Assembly: GCF_963662255.1 (NCBI RefSeq)
Contig: NC_085047.1
Coordinates: 96,913,619-96,977,618 of the forward strand
Source: Cinclus cinclus
Taxonomy: Eukaryota; Chordata; Aves; Passeriformes; Cinclidae
Reading direction: 5' to 3'
Length of the DNA: 64,000 nt
Shown: piece after piece, positions 25,536 through 35,060 of the stretch
Position numbering within the stretch: the stretch's first letter is position 1
Layout: the number at the start of each line of letters is the position of its first letter
Position numbers and translations under genes: made by a program
The notes under the pieces: generated by a model
Database searches by the model: none
What the model was told of the DNA's origin: nothing
The model's input: only the letters and a program-made list of their open reading frames with translations

Positions 25536-26323
25536 TGTCTGTTGACAAAGGCCGGCAATCGGATCAGTCCAGAACACTGTAATGGACCTTTCCAGCAATT
25601 TCAGGTCCTCTTTTCACGTTAGCTGCTGATCCAAGACCCATGTAGAGATTCAGTTATTCTCAGTTCTTACTTGTGTTGTTATTTTCACCATGACTCATCA
25701 TAGTTGTGTCTTCTTGGCATTTGACTCAGCTCCTGGACAGGGCAAACTCATGATATTTCTGCATCACCATAAAAACAGGATTTGTCTGAACAGTGAAAGA
25801 GAATGATGAGTGGCCTTTCCTAGAAAAGGATCCTAAGGGTGAGAACAGACACAGACTGCTACAGAAGGACAAATGTATTTTGCTTAGTCTTCAGTCTCTG
25901 GCAATGTAAACTAAAACATTCTTCACAGACGTATTTCAAAATATCTTCTGAAATATGAAAACACAATTTTTTTCTTTTATGCACAATTGCTTCATTTTCA
26001 CTGCCTCCTCTGCACTTTGCTAAACATTTTCAGAAAACAAAAGAACAAAGAAATTATCCAAAGATTTTACCATATAAAAGTTTAATGGGCTGGTTATGTG
26101 CAAACTGCATCCCATTTTGAGTGACTTCGGAGAACTAACAAGGCTTCAATTGTCTATCTTACAGATGCAGTAAATTAAATCCAAAAGTAAAAATCCTGAC
26201 ACGTATCAAGTATTTTCCTCAAATGCGTAAAAGGAAAGCTTCTTCCAGTGGTTCTTCACAAAGAAATATGAACAATTAGGTAAAATATGAGAGAATTTCT
26301 AGTTTGCTTTGATCCAGTGGTAG
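25536..26323. other. Non-coding DNA, possible faint CR1 continuation at left
   Basis: The first 200 bases may be further, heavily diverged CR1 ORF2 sequence on the minus strand. The rest shows nothing recognised. Confidence 0.4.
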
Positions 26324-26356
26324 TTTTTTTTTTCTTTCTTTCTTTTTCTTTTTCAG
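26324..26356 (+). repeat. Polypyrimidine tract (TTTC)n ending in CAG
   Basis: A T/C-only tract built from TTTC units ends in 'cag'. It resembles a splice acceptor, but the next bases give an immediate stop in one frame and no exon-like sequence follows. I treat it as simple sequence. Confidence 0.75.
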
Positions 26357-26369
26357 TAGACAAGTATTT

Positions 26370-26401
26370 TATCTATCTGGATGTTGTATCTATCTGGATG
26401 T
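26370..26401 (+). repeat. 17-bp tandem duplication
   Basis: 'tatctatctggatgt' occurs at 26370-26384 and again at 26387-26401. This is a recent-looking perfect tandem copy with period 17. Confidence 0.8.
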
Positions 26402-26868
26402 ATTAACCTATTTATATGTGTACCTATTTTGATGTATTTCAAAGTTCCAGCCTTTCATATGTACTCCATGAAAATAAAAGATTAAAACATATTTAATCAT
26501 CATAGTCTTGTCAAGAAACAAGTTTAATAACAGATAGCTCTAATCATACACTCAATGTAGGAAATTAATTCCATCTGCAGAAAGAAATATACTTTTGTAA
26601 GCTTATATAAACATTTTATTAAGATTGGTTTTTTAAAAGATCATAATGATTTCGATGTTCTCCCACAGGCAGTTCTTAGGTTTCATCAAAAGAAAAATTT
26701 TCACCAGCAGTTTATAAAAATTTTGAACTGACTTAAAACATTTCCCAGGTATTCTTTTTTCTGGCTGTAGAACACAAAGAAAACCTGTATCTGACCTTCT
26801 TGGCTTGTATATCATTACATTTAATTGATCAACCAGTAGGAAAGGTAGACAGAAAAATGCCAGAGAAA
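26402..26868. other. Non-coding DNA, nothing recognised
   Basis: No gene or named repeat before the SINE. Confidence 0.5.
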
Positions 26869-27015
26869 GACAGGATTAGCTCAGTGGGTTAGAATGTGGT
26901 GCCAATAATGCCAAGGTTATGGGTTTGATTCCCATGTGTGCCATTCTCCTAAGAGTTGGATTAAATTGGACTTGATGATCCCTGTGGGACTCAGAATATC
27001 ATGTGATCCTGTGAA
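26869..27015 (+). mobile_element. tRNA-Ile-derived SINE with CR1-like tail (TguSINE1-like)
   Basis: The head (26870-26942) follows eukaryotic tRNA-Ile(AAU) almost base for base. It has a Pol III box A (TAGCTCAGTGG, 26877-26887), an anticodon position still reading AAT (26904-26906) and a box B (GGTTTGATTCC, 26922-26932, with one C-to-T change from GGTTCGA). The tail (26951-27015) is a CR1 3' end: 'ttggacttgatgatccctgtggg', a small deletion, then 'ctcagaatatcatgtgatcctgtg'. This head-plus-tail layout is that of TguSINE1, described from zebra finch and thought to be mobilised by CR1 machinery. The acceptor and D stems no longer pair, so it is not a working tRNA gene. No clear target-site duplication is seen. 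Confidence 0.9.
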
Positions 27016-27016
27016 A

Positions 27017-28373
27017 ATTCTAATTCAAGTTTCATTTTAGGTGGACAACTATAGCCTTAAGATAAATATTTAGGAGGAAAACCTACAGACACTAAGTTCT
27101 ATCTGTTGTCTCTTTTAAATTACAGAACCGAGAGTCAATGAGCATGTTGACCCCAGAATTGCTTCTCCAGAACTGCATGGCTTGGTCTGGCAACGTCAAT
27201 TGTCAAAATATTAAAGACCCTAAATTTTTTTATATAACACCCAATGTGCTTCCAGGAATGTCATGCCAGGAAATTATGTTTATGCAGCAATTACATTTAG
27301 AAAATTTTATAGTGTCAGTGTCTTCTGGCCAAACAAACACCAAATCTAAAACCAAATTATCATTTTAATTTTACCTTGCTGTTGTATATTACTTTAAATG
27401 CTGTGCTGTGCTTTTCTCAAAGATAATTTGCTCCACTACTACAGCATCAAACCTGTCCAAGGGTTCTCATGCTGTAATCACAGATACTGCAAAAGGAGCT
27501 TCTCCCAGCTTTTTAGAAAACTATATCAAATAGACAATTAAAAACTCTGAAGACATTTTGAAGACAAACTAACTTATTAGCTATTATCCAATCTCATTAT
27601 CTATTTCACAGTCAAAGGAAAACAGTTAATAGCAAGTTCAAATACATTGTTTGAGACTATCATGCAGGGTAATATGATTGCAGGAAAACTATGGAAATGA
27701 CCTTTTCAACATTTTTCTTGGAGTATTGGCTTGAACAGCTAAAATGATAGAGCACTGGCAGTCAACCCTAAAATCAAATTAAATCCACTGAGTGTAGGAT
27801 CTGAAATAGGGCCAGAGAACCAGAGAAAATTACTCAATAGACCATTTTAGTCCCAAGCTTGTAGACAGCGACTTGAGATGGCAGGTGAACTGGTGTGAAT
27901 AAACACAAACTGATCCTTAAGCTTTCTTCCGAAGCCTAAACCAAAATACTTTTAAAACTCTGAAGCACCACTTTGTGAAATATGTAAAAGAAAACACTTT
28001 TCACCTCAGTCATTGATTCTGTTTGCATGTAAATTCATACATACTCACAAAGCTGTTATTTTCCTAATAGCAATGCAGATTTATCTGCATTTTACACAGT
28101 TGTGGATTCAGTCTTTAGGAATTGTAATCTACATTACTGACATTACTGAAAAGGGATTTATTCTGACATGTGCAAATATTTGTATATTATATGAATAATT
28201 ACACTGACATGACAAGTTTTTCTTCCAAATCCATAAAATTATTCTCTCTCTAGGAATAAACTATAGTCATTGCCAATATTATTTTTGTGCTGAAGGCGTA
28301 GTACTAACTATAATATAAAATATGGAAAAATCTGAAATAGTATAAAATAGAATATTGTTGAAAGACAAAATTA
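27017..28373. other. AT-rich non-coding DNA
   Basis: Open frames reach at most 76 codons (27138-27368). Nothing recognised. Confidence 0.5.
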
Positions 28374-28828
28374 GTGATTGTATTTGGTATTGGAGTTGAT
28401 GTGTTGGCAGTGCTGCAGGCATGTTTTCTGAGAAGAAACCAGGGATTGTCCTGTGCTGAACCTAGCTGGTTCCAGATGGCTTTAAACCAGACCCACTGCA
28501 GGACACAGAGGAGCCCTTTTCCTGTGCCAGCCTCCCCTCACCTCTGGGTCTGGGTAGATCTGTCTGGAGTGCATGTTGGGGTGGAGTCTGGCTATGGGGA
28601 AGGAAAGCTGGTGTTTTAATGTTTGTTCTTACTAGCTGAATCTGTTTCCCACAGACAAATCTGCTTTGACCTTGATGGTGTTGCAAGTGATATCCCTGTC
28701 TTTTTCTCAGCCCACTAGATTTCTCGTTCTTGTTTTTATCCTGTTTCTCTTGCCCAGTCCTGCTGAAGAGACAGAGAGCAGCTGGGTGAGTATTTAACAG
28801 TTAGCCAACATTACCACCATAAGAAAAT
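28374..28828 (+). mobile_element. Degenerate endogenous-retrovirus LTR (avian ERV type), probable solo LTR
   Basis: Two parts recall avian ERV LTRs. At 28400-28510, 'ggcagtgctgcaggcatg', 'ttttctgagaagaaaccagg', 'gctggttccagatggcttta' and 'aaaccagacccactgc' follow the order of a common songbird LTR. At 28725-28828, 'ttttatcctgtttctcttgc', 'gagagcagctgggtgagtat' and 'agccaacattaccaccataa' resemble the 3' end of another frequent LTR type, which ends with a 'ggttaaaccac.aca' form. No gag, pol or env reading is seen between or beside them, so a decayed solo LTR or two fragments are the likeliest readings. The match is from memory of family patterns, not an alignment. Confidence 0.5.
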
Positions 28829-30233
28829 GTGCTACCACAATGAGAAAATTATTACCGACCTTGATGAGTATTTATAACAAGAAATGTGACTGTTTTTCAG
28901 TTTTATCAATAAGTGTTTGTGGATTCCTTTAAATAACATGAGAAAGGCGATTATTCCTAGTCTCTCCTGATCTGCTGGCATACATCCATCTTTTGGGGAT
29001 AGATGAAAGATATACATAGGAGCTTATGGTTTTTTACCTCCAACTTTTACCATGTCCTCTCTGTTGTCTACTTGATTTTTCCTATTCAGTCAGTCTATCA
29101 CCAACCCCAAAGGATGCTTACTCAGAACATTCTAACTCAATCAAATGTAGCAGCGCTAGACAGATTTTTGCTGTGGTTTGACGATGTTTGTTGCATTTAA
29201 TCACATGAAAATTTCATGGAAATTGTCTTCCTTGAAGTACATGAGAAGCAGAAGCAGATGTACACCAATAGGAAAGCCACAAAGTTGTAATTGGACTTTA
29301 GCAGAACTTTCAGTAATATTCTAATGTATAAGGTCAGCTGATTCTCATGACCCCCAACAAAATAAAAGTTTATATGATTTTTTCAGAAAACAAAAACATA
29401 ATGCTATTTTCTCCATTTTGGGAAGGAAGACAATTGTTTTTATTGTTGTTGGGACTTATTTAATGATAATATTTGGTTTGTTGCAAATTGACTTTTCAGA
29501 CACCTTTTGTATCATTAACAGTTAACCAAATTCATGTATTTTACTTAATTCATCTGTTCATTTTACTTAAACTTGTGCAAAGACATATAAATTCTATGGT
29601 TGTATCACTTATTTACTCTGTTCTTATATTTAAAAAAAAAATTGAATGTATCAAACCAGACAAATTAGACAAAGAACACAAGTATTATTACAGACAACAA
29701 TAACCATGAAAATGGAGAAAAGATTTAATAATATTTTGATATTTAATCTTCTTCACTTTATTATTTGGATATTTTACTTCAAGAGTTTAAGACCTCCAAA
29801 GTACTACTTGCTTCAAAAAGGAGAGAAAGTACAAGACAAACAAAATATCTCTCATCTAAAATCCAATCACTTATAGTATCCCTGGGTTTGCTTTCAGGTT
29901 AAAACCCCTGGAACATACAACGAAACGCTGTTTTCTTAGTTCCCTTCAGAAGGATATTTATTCCATGAGTTAGGAACAAGAGTATGGAAAGTAAATATTT
30001 TATCTTTATAACTTTTGCATGATTTTTTTTAATATATCTTTTTAATGGTAATATTACAAGTGAACTTTTTAGTTTTCCAAAACATGGAGAATTTTTATTA
30101 GCAATGTAAATATTAAAGAAAACAGAAAACATCATAAATTACATATATGCACCAAATCACTCATGAATGTATGTTATACAACTTAATTATGTTTTTTTAA
30201 TAATGGACCAGGGAAAACAATTTGTAGATAAAT
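28829..30233. other. AT-rich non-coding DNA
   Basis: Overlapping 76-codon frames at 29473-29876 are AT-rich and without features. Confidence 0.5.
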
Positions 30234-30261
30234 ACAAATATAAATATACAAATATAAATAT
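30234..30261 (+). repeat. 14-bp tandem duplication
   Basis: 'acaaatataaatat' is repeated twice in tandem without mismatch. Confidence 0.8.
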
Positions 30262-30279
30262 AAAAATACATCTTAGGGG

Positions 30280-30305
30280 ACAAAATCACATCACTGTGAT
30301 TTTGT
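30280..30305. other. Perfect 11-bp stem, 4-base loop hairpin
   Basis: Arms 'acaaaatcaca' (30280-30290) and 'tgtgattttgt' (30295-30305) are exact reverse complements around loop 'tcac'. The stem is too short for a microRNA precursor. There is no T run that would make it terminator-like in sense. Confidence 0.85.
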
Positions 30306-30999
30306 TTGGATAACATAATATGCTATTTTGAATTCAAGTGAAATATAAAGCTGAAAAATATCAGTTAAGGCTATCAAACATGAAACTACATACCACGATA
30401 AATTAAAATAAAAACAAAAATTCTTGATTTTACACAGCAATAAGCTCCTTATATTTTACTAAAAAGACATGTGGTGATCTGTCAAGCTTCCACATTTTAA
30501 ATTTGAATTAAAATTTTTTGCAATTTTCCCTTTACAAAAATGGAAATTGAAGAAGTAATATCCTCAAACAATGTTATACGCTTATTAAATAGTATGACTT
30601 TGTTTATTCCCTCAGATAGCTTTTTCCCCAGCAAATTCTTATTTTGAATAGAATAAAATAATTTTTAATGCTATGACATGATCTATGTCAAATTCAAAAC
30701 TGACCTTCCTTGCAAAAGAGTTTCATTGGGATTCATTTGCATTTTTAATGTTGTGCAAGATTAGGCCATAAATACAAATGTGATAAAGCATGGAAGGATT
30801 TGATTGCATTTATACATAGACACACCTAAACTATTTCTCTTCATAAATGAGAGTAAGTCACATTGTTGTAACTGTTGTCAATCAACTATTTTCACAAAAT
30901 GACAGCTTTCACAAAATGATACTGTAGTAGAGTGCTTGAATTCTGTCATGAAGAATGATACAGTATCTTTTAAACTTTTTTTTTTTTTCGGTAGGAAAA
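30306..30999. other. AT-rich non-coding DNA
   Basis: A run of T at 30978-30989. Nothing else recognised. Confidence 0.5.
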
Positions 31000-32165
31000 C
31001 TTTTTAAAGGCTTCCTGTTGCATACTAATCTTGTCCCACTGCTAAGCTGGAGCAATGCTTTAATTGCTATGGTTGCTGCAGATGAGTGCTTGACCCCTCA
31101 AAGAAGCACTGTAAAAAGCATTGGCAAAAGCAAGGGTTAATATGAATTTGTGAAACGCAGCTTTACACAGTTCAATGGAAAGGTTCACTGTTGTACTGAC
31201 TACACAGGTTGAGGCACACAGGAAGATCAAGAGAGAAACAATTTGGAAAGATTTACACTGAAGCTGGGAACGCAAAAGAGGGGAAGGGTGCAAAAGATAT
31301 GGATGCAAAGATGTGTATGCAAAAGGATTTAGCAACACTTAATAGCTAAATACCTCAATATATGGAAAATGATTCATCAGAGTTCACTGCAATTTTAACA
31401 TTGACTTAACTATAGATTTGAGATAGTAATGTTCTTATCACAATCAATTCACATGCCCATAGGAAAAACAATATGTTTACCTATTTCTGTGTCTATAAAA
31501 AGCTCCTCTCAGGTTTACTGAAATCCTCATATGATATTCCACTGCATTTCCCAACAGGCATAGGTTGCATGTTGAGGAGTGTGGAGAAGTGTTTGAGGGG
31601 GTATCCATCTAATCCTTGGCTTCCAGAATAGTTCCTCAAGTACTGCGAGCTGAGGCTCTGTGAACTCAAGAAGAGCTCTAAGGGTCTCACTCAGGAATGC
31701 TGTCTATAGGCTCCCAAGGTAACTGAGGTTGGCCAGCAGTAAGTTTCCACCCTGGCCATAGGCCCAGCCCATAACTACTGGGGTATCTCACAAGGTGCAG
31801 TAACAATGGCACTGTTCCACTAAGGCTACGATGGATGCACAAGGGGACTGCCCCACTCAGCTATGACTCAGGTACGTGATTTCCCAAGAATACAAAGGAT
31901 AATTGCTTACCCTTTGTTTCCCATTTGGTTTGGGCATACATGATGTTTCTGGTAGTTGGTCCACCTCTGCCATTAAAGAGTTCCTGGTATGACCAGGGCT
32001 CAGCTCATATAGTCAAGGGAAATGTTTCCACCCAGCTAGTTTAGTCAGGGCTCATCAGGAGCTTCTGAGATTACAGAGCAGGCCTCAAGATGGGGGCCAA
32101 GGGGTGGACCACCACAGTGACACGGACTTATAAGTGTCATAGCTTCACTACTGCAACTAGAGAAA
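31000..32165. repeat. Unclassified repeat-like block, possibly ERV-derived
   Basis: This 1.1 kb block is visibly richer in G+C than its flanks, above all at 31550-32130. It reads like transposon-derived text: a TATA-like 'ctataaaaagctcctctcag' at 31491-31510, then unique-looking G/C-balanced sequence with no open frame above 92 codons. I have an impression of similarity to songbird ERV-type repeats but cannot name a family, find paired LTRs or show target duplications. An exapted or unique sequence is equally possible. Confidence 0.3.
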
Positions 32166-32704
32166 AAAACCTTTCAGCAAAAATGAATGGGATAACTGGC
32201 AGTATTAGAGTAGTATTTCAGGTAATTCATTCTTTTGCAAGAAGGAATGTCAAATAGCAGCCATTAAACACATTTTCTTTCATCAACTGTACATATAGCT
32301 AATATAAAAATATCCTTGTTTAAGAAAAATAACATATCTTTTAGATGTAGAGCTCTGAAACTGGTTTTCTCACCAACACTGTCAACACCAAGAAACCCCA
32401 GCAAAGTACTGCGGTGGTTTTTTTTACACAGTAAAAGAAAAAAAGAAGTTTTCTTGGGTATAAACAATTATTTTATCTTTTTATTAATGTTTAGACCTGA
32501 AACATGCACTTTTGCTTGTTAATCAGTGCTAATAGATTTAAGTGGTGCCACATGAAACCTTGAAAAATTAAATATGTATCTCTAAATGCCTCAACAGCTT
32601 TGAAAGTCTTGTCAAGATGTAATCTTGAGATCTTTTCAAACAGTTGTCAGTGGTCCTATAAGTTGCTGAAATACAGTCATTTCTATGAAATACAGTTCCA
32701 TTTA
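32166..32704. other. Non-coding DNA, nothing recognised
   Basis: Short open frames on both strands over 32264-32522 overlap and have no features. Confidence 0.5.
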
Positions 32705-32852
32705 AAAGAAAAAGAAGACAACAAAAACAAGCAAAAACCCCCAAACAAAAAGAAAATCAACCAACCAGCCAACCAACCAAACATAAAAACCCCAAAAACC
32801 AAAACAGAAACAACCCAAAACAAAACAAAAAACAAAAGCCAAAAAACAAATT
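32705..32852 (+). repeat. A/C-only low-complexity tract
   Basis: About 150 bases nearly free of T and poor in G, made of CAAA, CCAA and CAAAA units with a (CCAA)n core at 32760-32780. An open frame through it (lysine/asparagine/threonine/proline-rich) is an artefact of the composition. Confidence 0.9.
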
Positions 32853-33299
32853 AGAAAAATAACCCACAACCTTATTAGGCCAGTGTCTTAGGGTGACAAA
32901 TAATCAGGAATCCCTTGTGTACATGTACTGAACTATGAACAGATTTTGCCCTCAGCAAACTGGAGACTTTGCCTTCCCCAAATCTACAAAACAGGCACAT
33001 GGAGCCACGCTTCAACAGACTGGTTTTGTTAATGAGTTGCAAAGCAACACACAGTTGCCAGTATAAGCTACCAGTTGCAAGAAAACTAGAAAAACTGACT
33101 TAGAATATTTATTAATGGCTTGTTCAAGAATCTTCTCTGAAAAATTCCCTGATCTGTGACCATGATTCCACAAAAGGACAGCTTTGCTAACTCCTTTTTA
33201 CTTCCCTTTGACCAAGAACAAATCAGTCAGTCCTTTGAAACACCAAGCTGAAATGATGTGAGGGGAGAAACTGGATGATGGAGAAGAAGAAGCTGGAAG
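32853..33299. other. Non-coding DNA, nothing recognised
   Basis: No gene; the right end passes into CR1. Confidence 0.5.
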
Positions 33300-33655
33300 A
33301 AGCCTCAAGGAGGCAAGGGGGAACTCCAGTTGCTCTCTTCAATAACCCAGTGGATTGCTACAAGAAGGACAGAGCAAGATTCTTCCTGCAGGTACACAAG
33401 CAAATCTACAGGAGTCAATGGACACAAGATGCAATACAGTGAACTGTGATTCAATATAAGAAAAAAGTGCTTATAGTGAGGGTGGTCAGACCCTGCAACA
33501 GGTTTCCATACAGGTCGTGGCCTCTCTGTCCTTAGAAAGATTCAAAACTTGACCTGACAATGCCCTGAGCATCCTGGTTTGCTTGTAATTACTTGAGTAG
33601 CATGTTGACCTACATAACATTCAAAGAAACCTGAATTGTTTTGTGATTCTATTAT
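33300..33655 (+). mobile_element. CR1 LINE 3' end
   Basis: Landmarks in order: 'agtggattgctacaagaagg', 'gcaagattcttcctgcaggt', 'aatggacacaagatgcaata', 'gtgagggtggtcagaccctg', 'caacaggtttcc', 'gaaagattcaaaacttgacc', 'gccctgagcatcctgg' and the terminal 'tgtgattctatta'. The 3' end is complete and the 5' edge is uncertain. Its text is closest to the CR1 type that carries the 'ggacacaag' block. Confidence 0.85.
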
Positions 33656-33831
33656 TATATGCACTGATAAAACACATTTAACTGCTCCTTATGAAAATAG
33701 AGCTGCAGTTTTTAAGTTTAGCTAAGCAATTTTTTATTTGTTTTACGCTTCAACGGCTCTACAAAATTTCTGCTTAATGAAGAAAATTTTAAACTAAATA
33801 GTAGTTTTCAAAATTGCTAACTTTTAAGCTT

Positions 33832-33893
33832 GCATAGACCTAGATGTTCTTTAAGGTTATTTCCAACCTAAATCTTTCTATGATTCTATGATT
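33832..33893 (+). mobile_element. CR1 LINE, 3' tip only
   Basis: 'cctagatgttctttaaggtt', 'atttccaacctaaatc' and the double octamer-like end 'tctatgattctatgatta' form a canonical CR1 3' terminus of about 60 bases. It lies 180 bp downstream of another CR1 end in the same orientation. Because that copy has its own terminus, this is a separate, severely 5'-truncated insertion. Confidence 0.88.
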
Positions 33894-34518
33894 ATCAACT
33901 TTCTTTTTTTGTTCTTGGAAAAAAGGGAAATTGCATTCACTTCCCCTTGTGTAAAGCAACTTTTAAAAATAGATCTCTTTTTGTGTTTTTTCCAATTAAA
34001 TATTTTAAAAATAGATAATAAAACTCCAGTTTTAAATTATTCGAAAGTTGTATTCCAAATGTTATTAAAATTATCAATTACCTGAGGTAATTTAATCAAC
34101 AGCCTAGTAACACCGGATTCTTAGTAGCACCTATCTGGGCAGAAGAAAAGGAAGGGCTGAACACATCGGATTTATTCTATCACAATGCAAGAAGCCTTGC
34201 GAAAGATGGAAAAAAACATGTTAAGAGGACCTTTTCACTGGCATGTTTAAGGGCATACAAACCTGATTTCTTCAGGATTTGTCCTGGTCCAGCTCTACCT
34301 AATAAATGTATTAATATCTGGGTGGTAGAGAATGTTATTGTTAGATCTGGAGATCATACCAAAGCTGTCAGGACTGCCAGGAATATGTACACAGAGTTCA
34401 ACATCATCTTGGATATCGGTGTGAAAAAGATGTAATTCACTACAGAGAATATATTGTTTTGCAGTCAGACATGTTATACTGGGGAAAAAAATCAGGTTTA
34501 AAAATTGAACTATACTGA
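33894..34518. other. Non-coding DNA between CR1 copies
   Basis: 34130-34440 is slightly GC-richer and might be further decayed CR1 ORF2 continuing into the next copy, but I cannot identify a block with confidence. Confidence 0.4.
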
Positions 34519-35060
34519 TGTCAGTCCTTTAGAAAAAGACTTACAGGTTACAGTGGATCACAAGAACATGAGTCATCAATGTCACCCTTCTGTGAAAAGT
34601 GGAGATATTATACAGACAAATGACCTTTCTGCTCTGCTCTGCACAGACAAGACCTCAGCTGAGTATTTCTCTGATTTTTGGCAGCCCTTCAAAAACCTTC
34701 TGAAACTACTGGAGAGACTCCAGAGAGGTTTGCAAAAAAGTTACTACAGAAAATACTGAGCAAAATGGGAATGTTTAAATTAAAGATGAAAAGACTAACA
34801 TGTTATGTGACAGCAGTGTTCAGGTACAAGATGTGCTGAACAATGGGACAGTTTTTGTCTATATCAGTGTGTGTAAGACAAAAAGCAATGGGCTACAAAA
34901 CCACTTGAAAAACACCACTGATATATTAGAACAGATTGCCTGGGGCACATTGTGGAGTCTCATTTATGATGGGTTTTCAAGAAAGGTTTTGAAACTGTAT
35001 GTCCTACCTGATGGGGCAAAGAGAGTTAGAAAATTTGTTTCTGGCCTGTTCTGTCTCAGG
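34519..35060 (+). mobile_element. CR1 LINE with C-terminal ORF2 remnant
   Basis: The plus frame at 34505-34759 (84 codons) preserves the C-terminal region of CR1 ORF2. LEKDLQVTVDHKNMSHQC (intact family: LEKDLGVLVD..L.MS.QC) opens it. The final part LLKLLERLQRG corresponds to the 'ellERVQRRA' segment. Between them the protein has been scrambled by indels. Downstream DNA blocks 'actactggagagactccaga', 'gcaatgggctacaaaa', 'agattgcctggggcacattg' and 'tggagtctc' follow the CR1 3' UTR, but the usual terminal 'tcccttccaacc...attctatg' is not recognisable. The 3' edge is therefore uncertain; the tip may be deleted. Confidence 0.8.

Noticed and set aside
26324..26356. Splice acceptor (polypyrimidine tract plus CAG)
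   Set aside because: The tract is a TTTC simple repeat; no exon-like open sequence or donor site follows, and a tandem duplication occupies the next bases.
26869..26942. Functional tRNA-Ile gene
   Set aside because: The acceptor stem (acaggat against gtgtgcc) and the D stem (gctc against gaat) no longer pair, box B carries a change, and a CR1-like tail follows. It is a SINE head, not a gene.
32600..32854. Lysine/asparagine/proline-rich small protein
   Set aside because: A translation of an A/C-only low-complexity tract.
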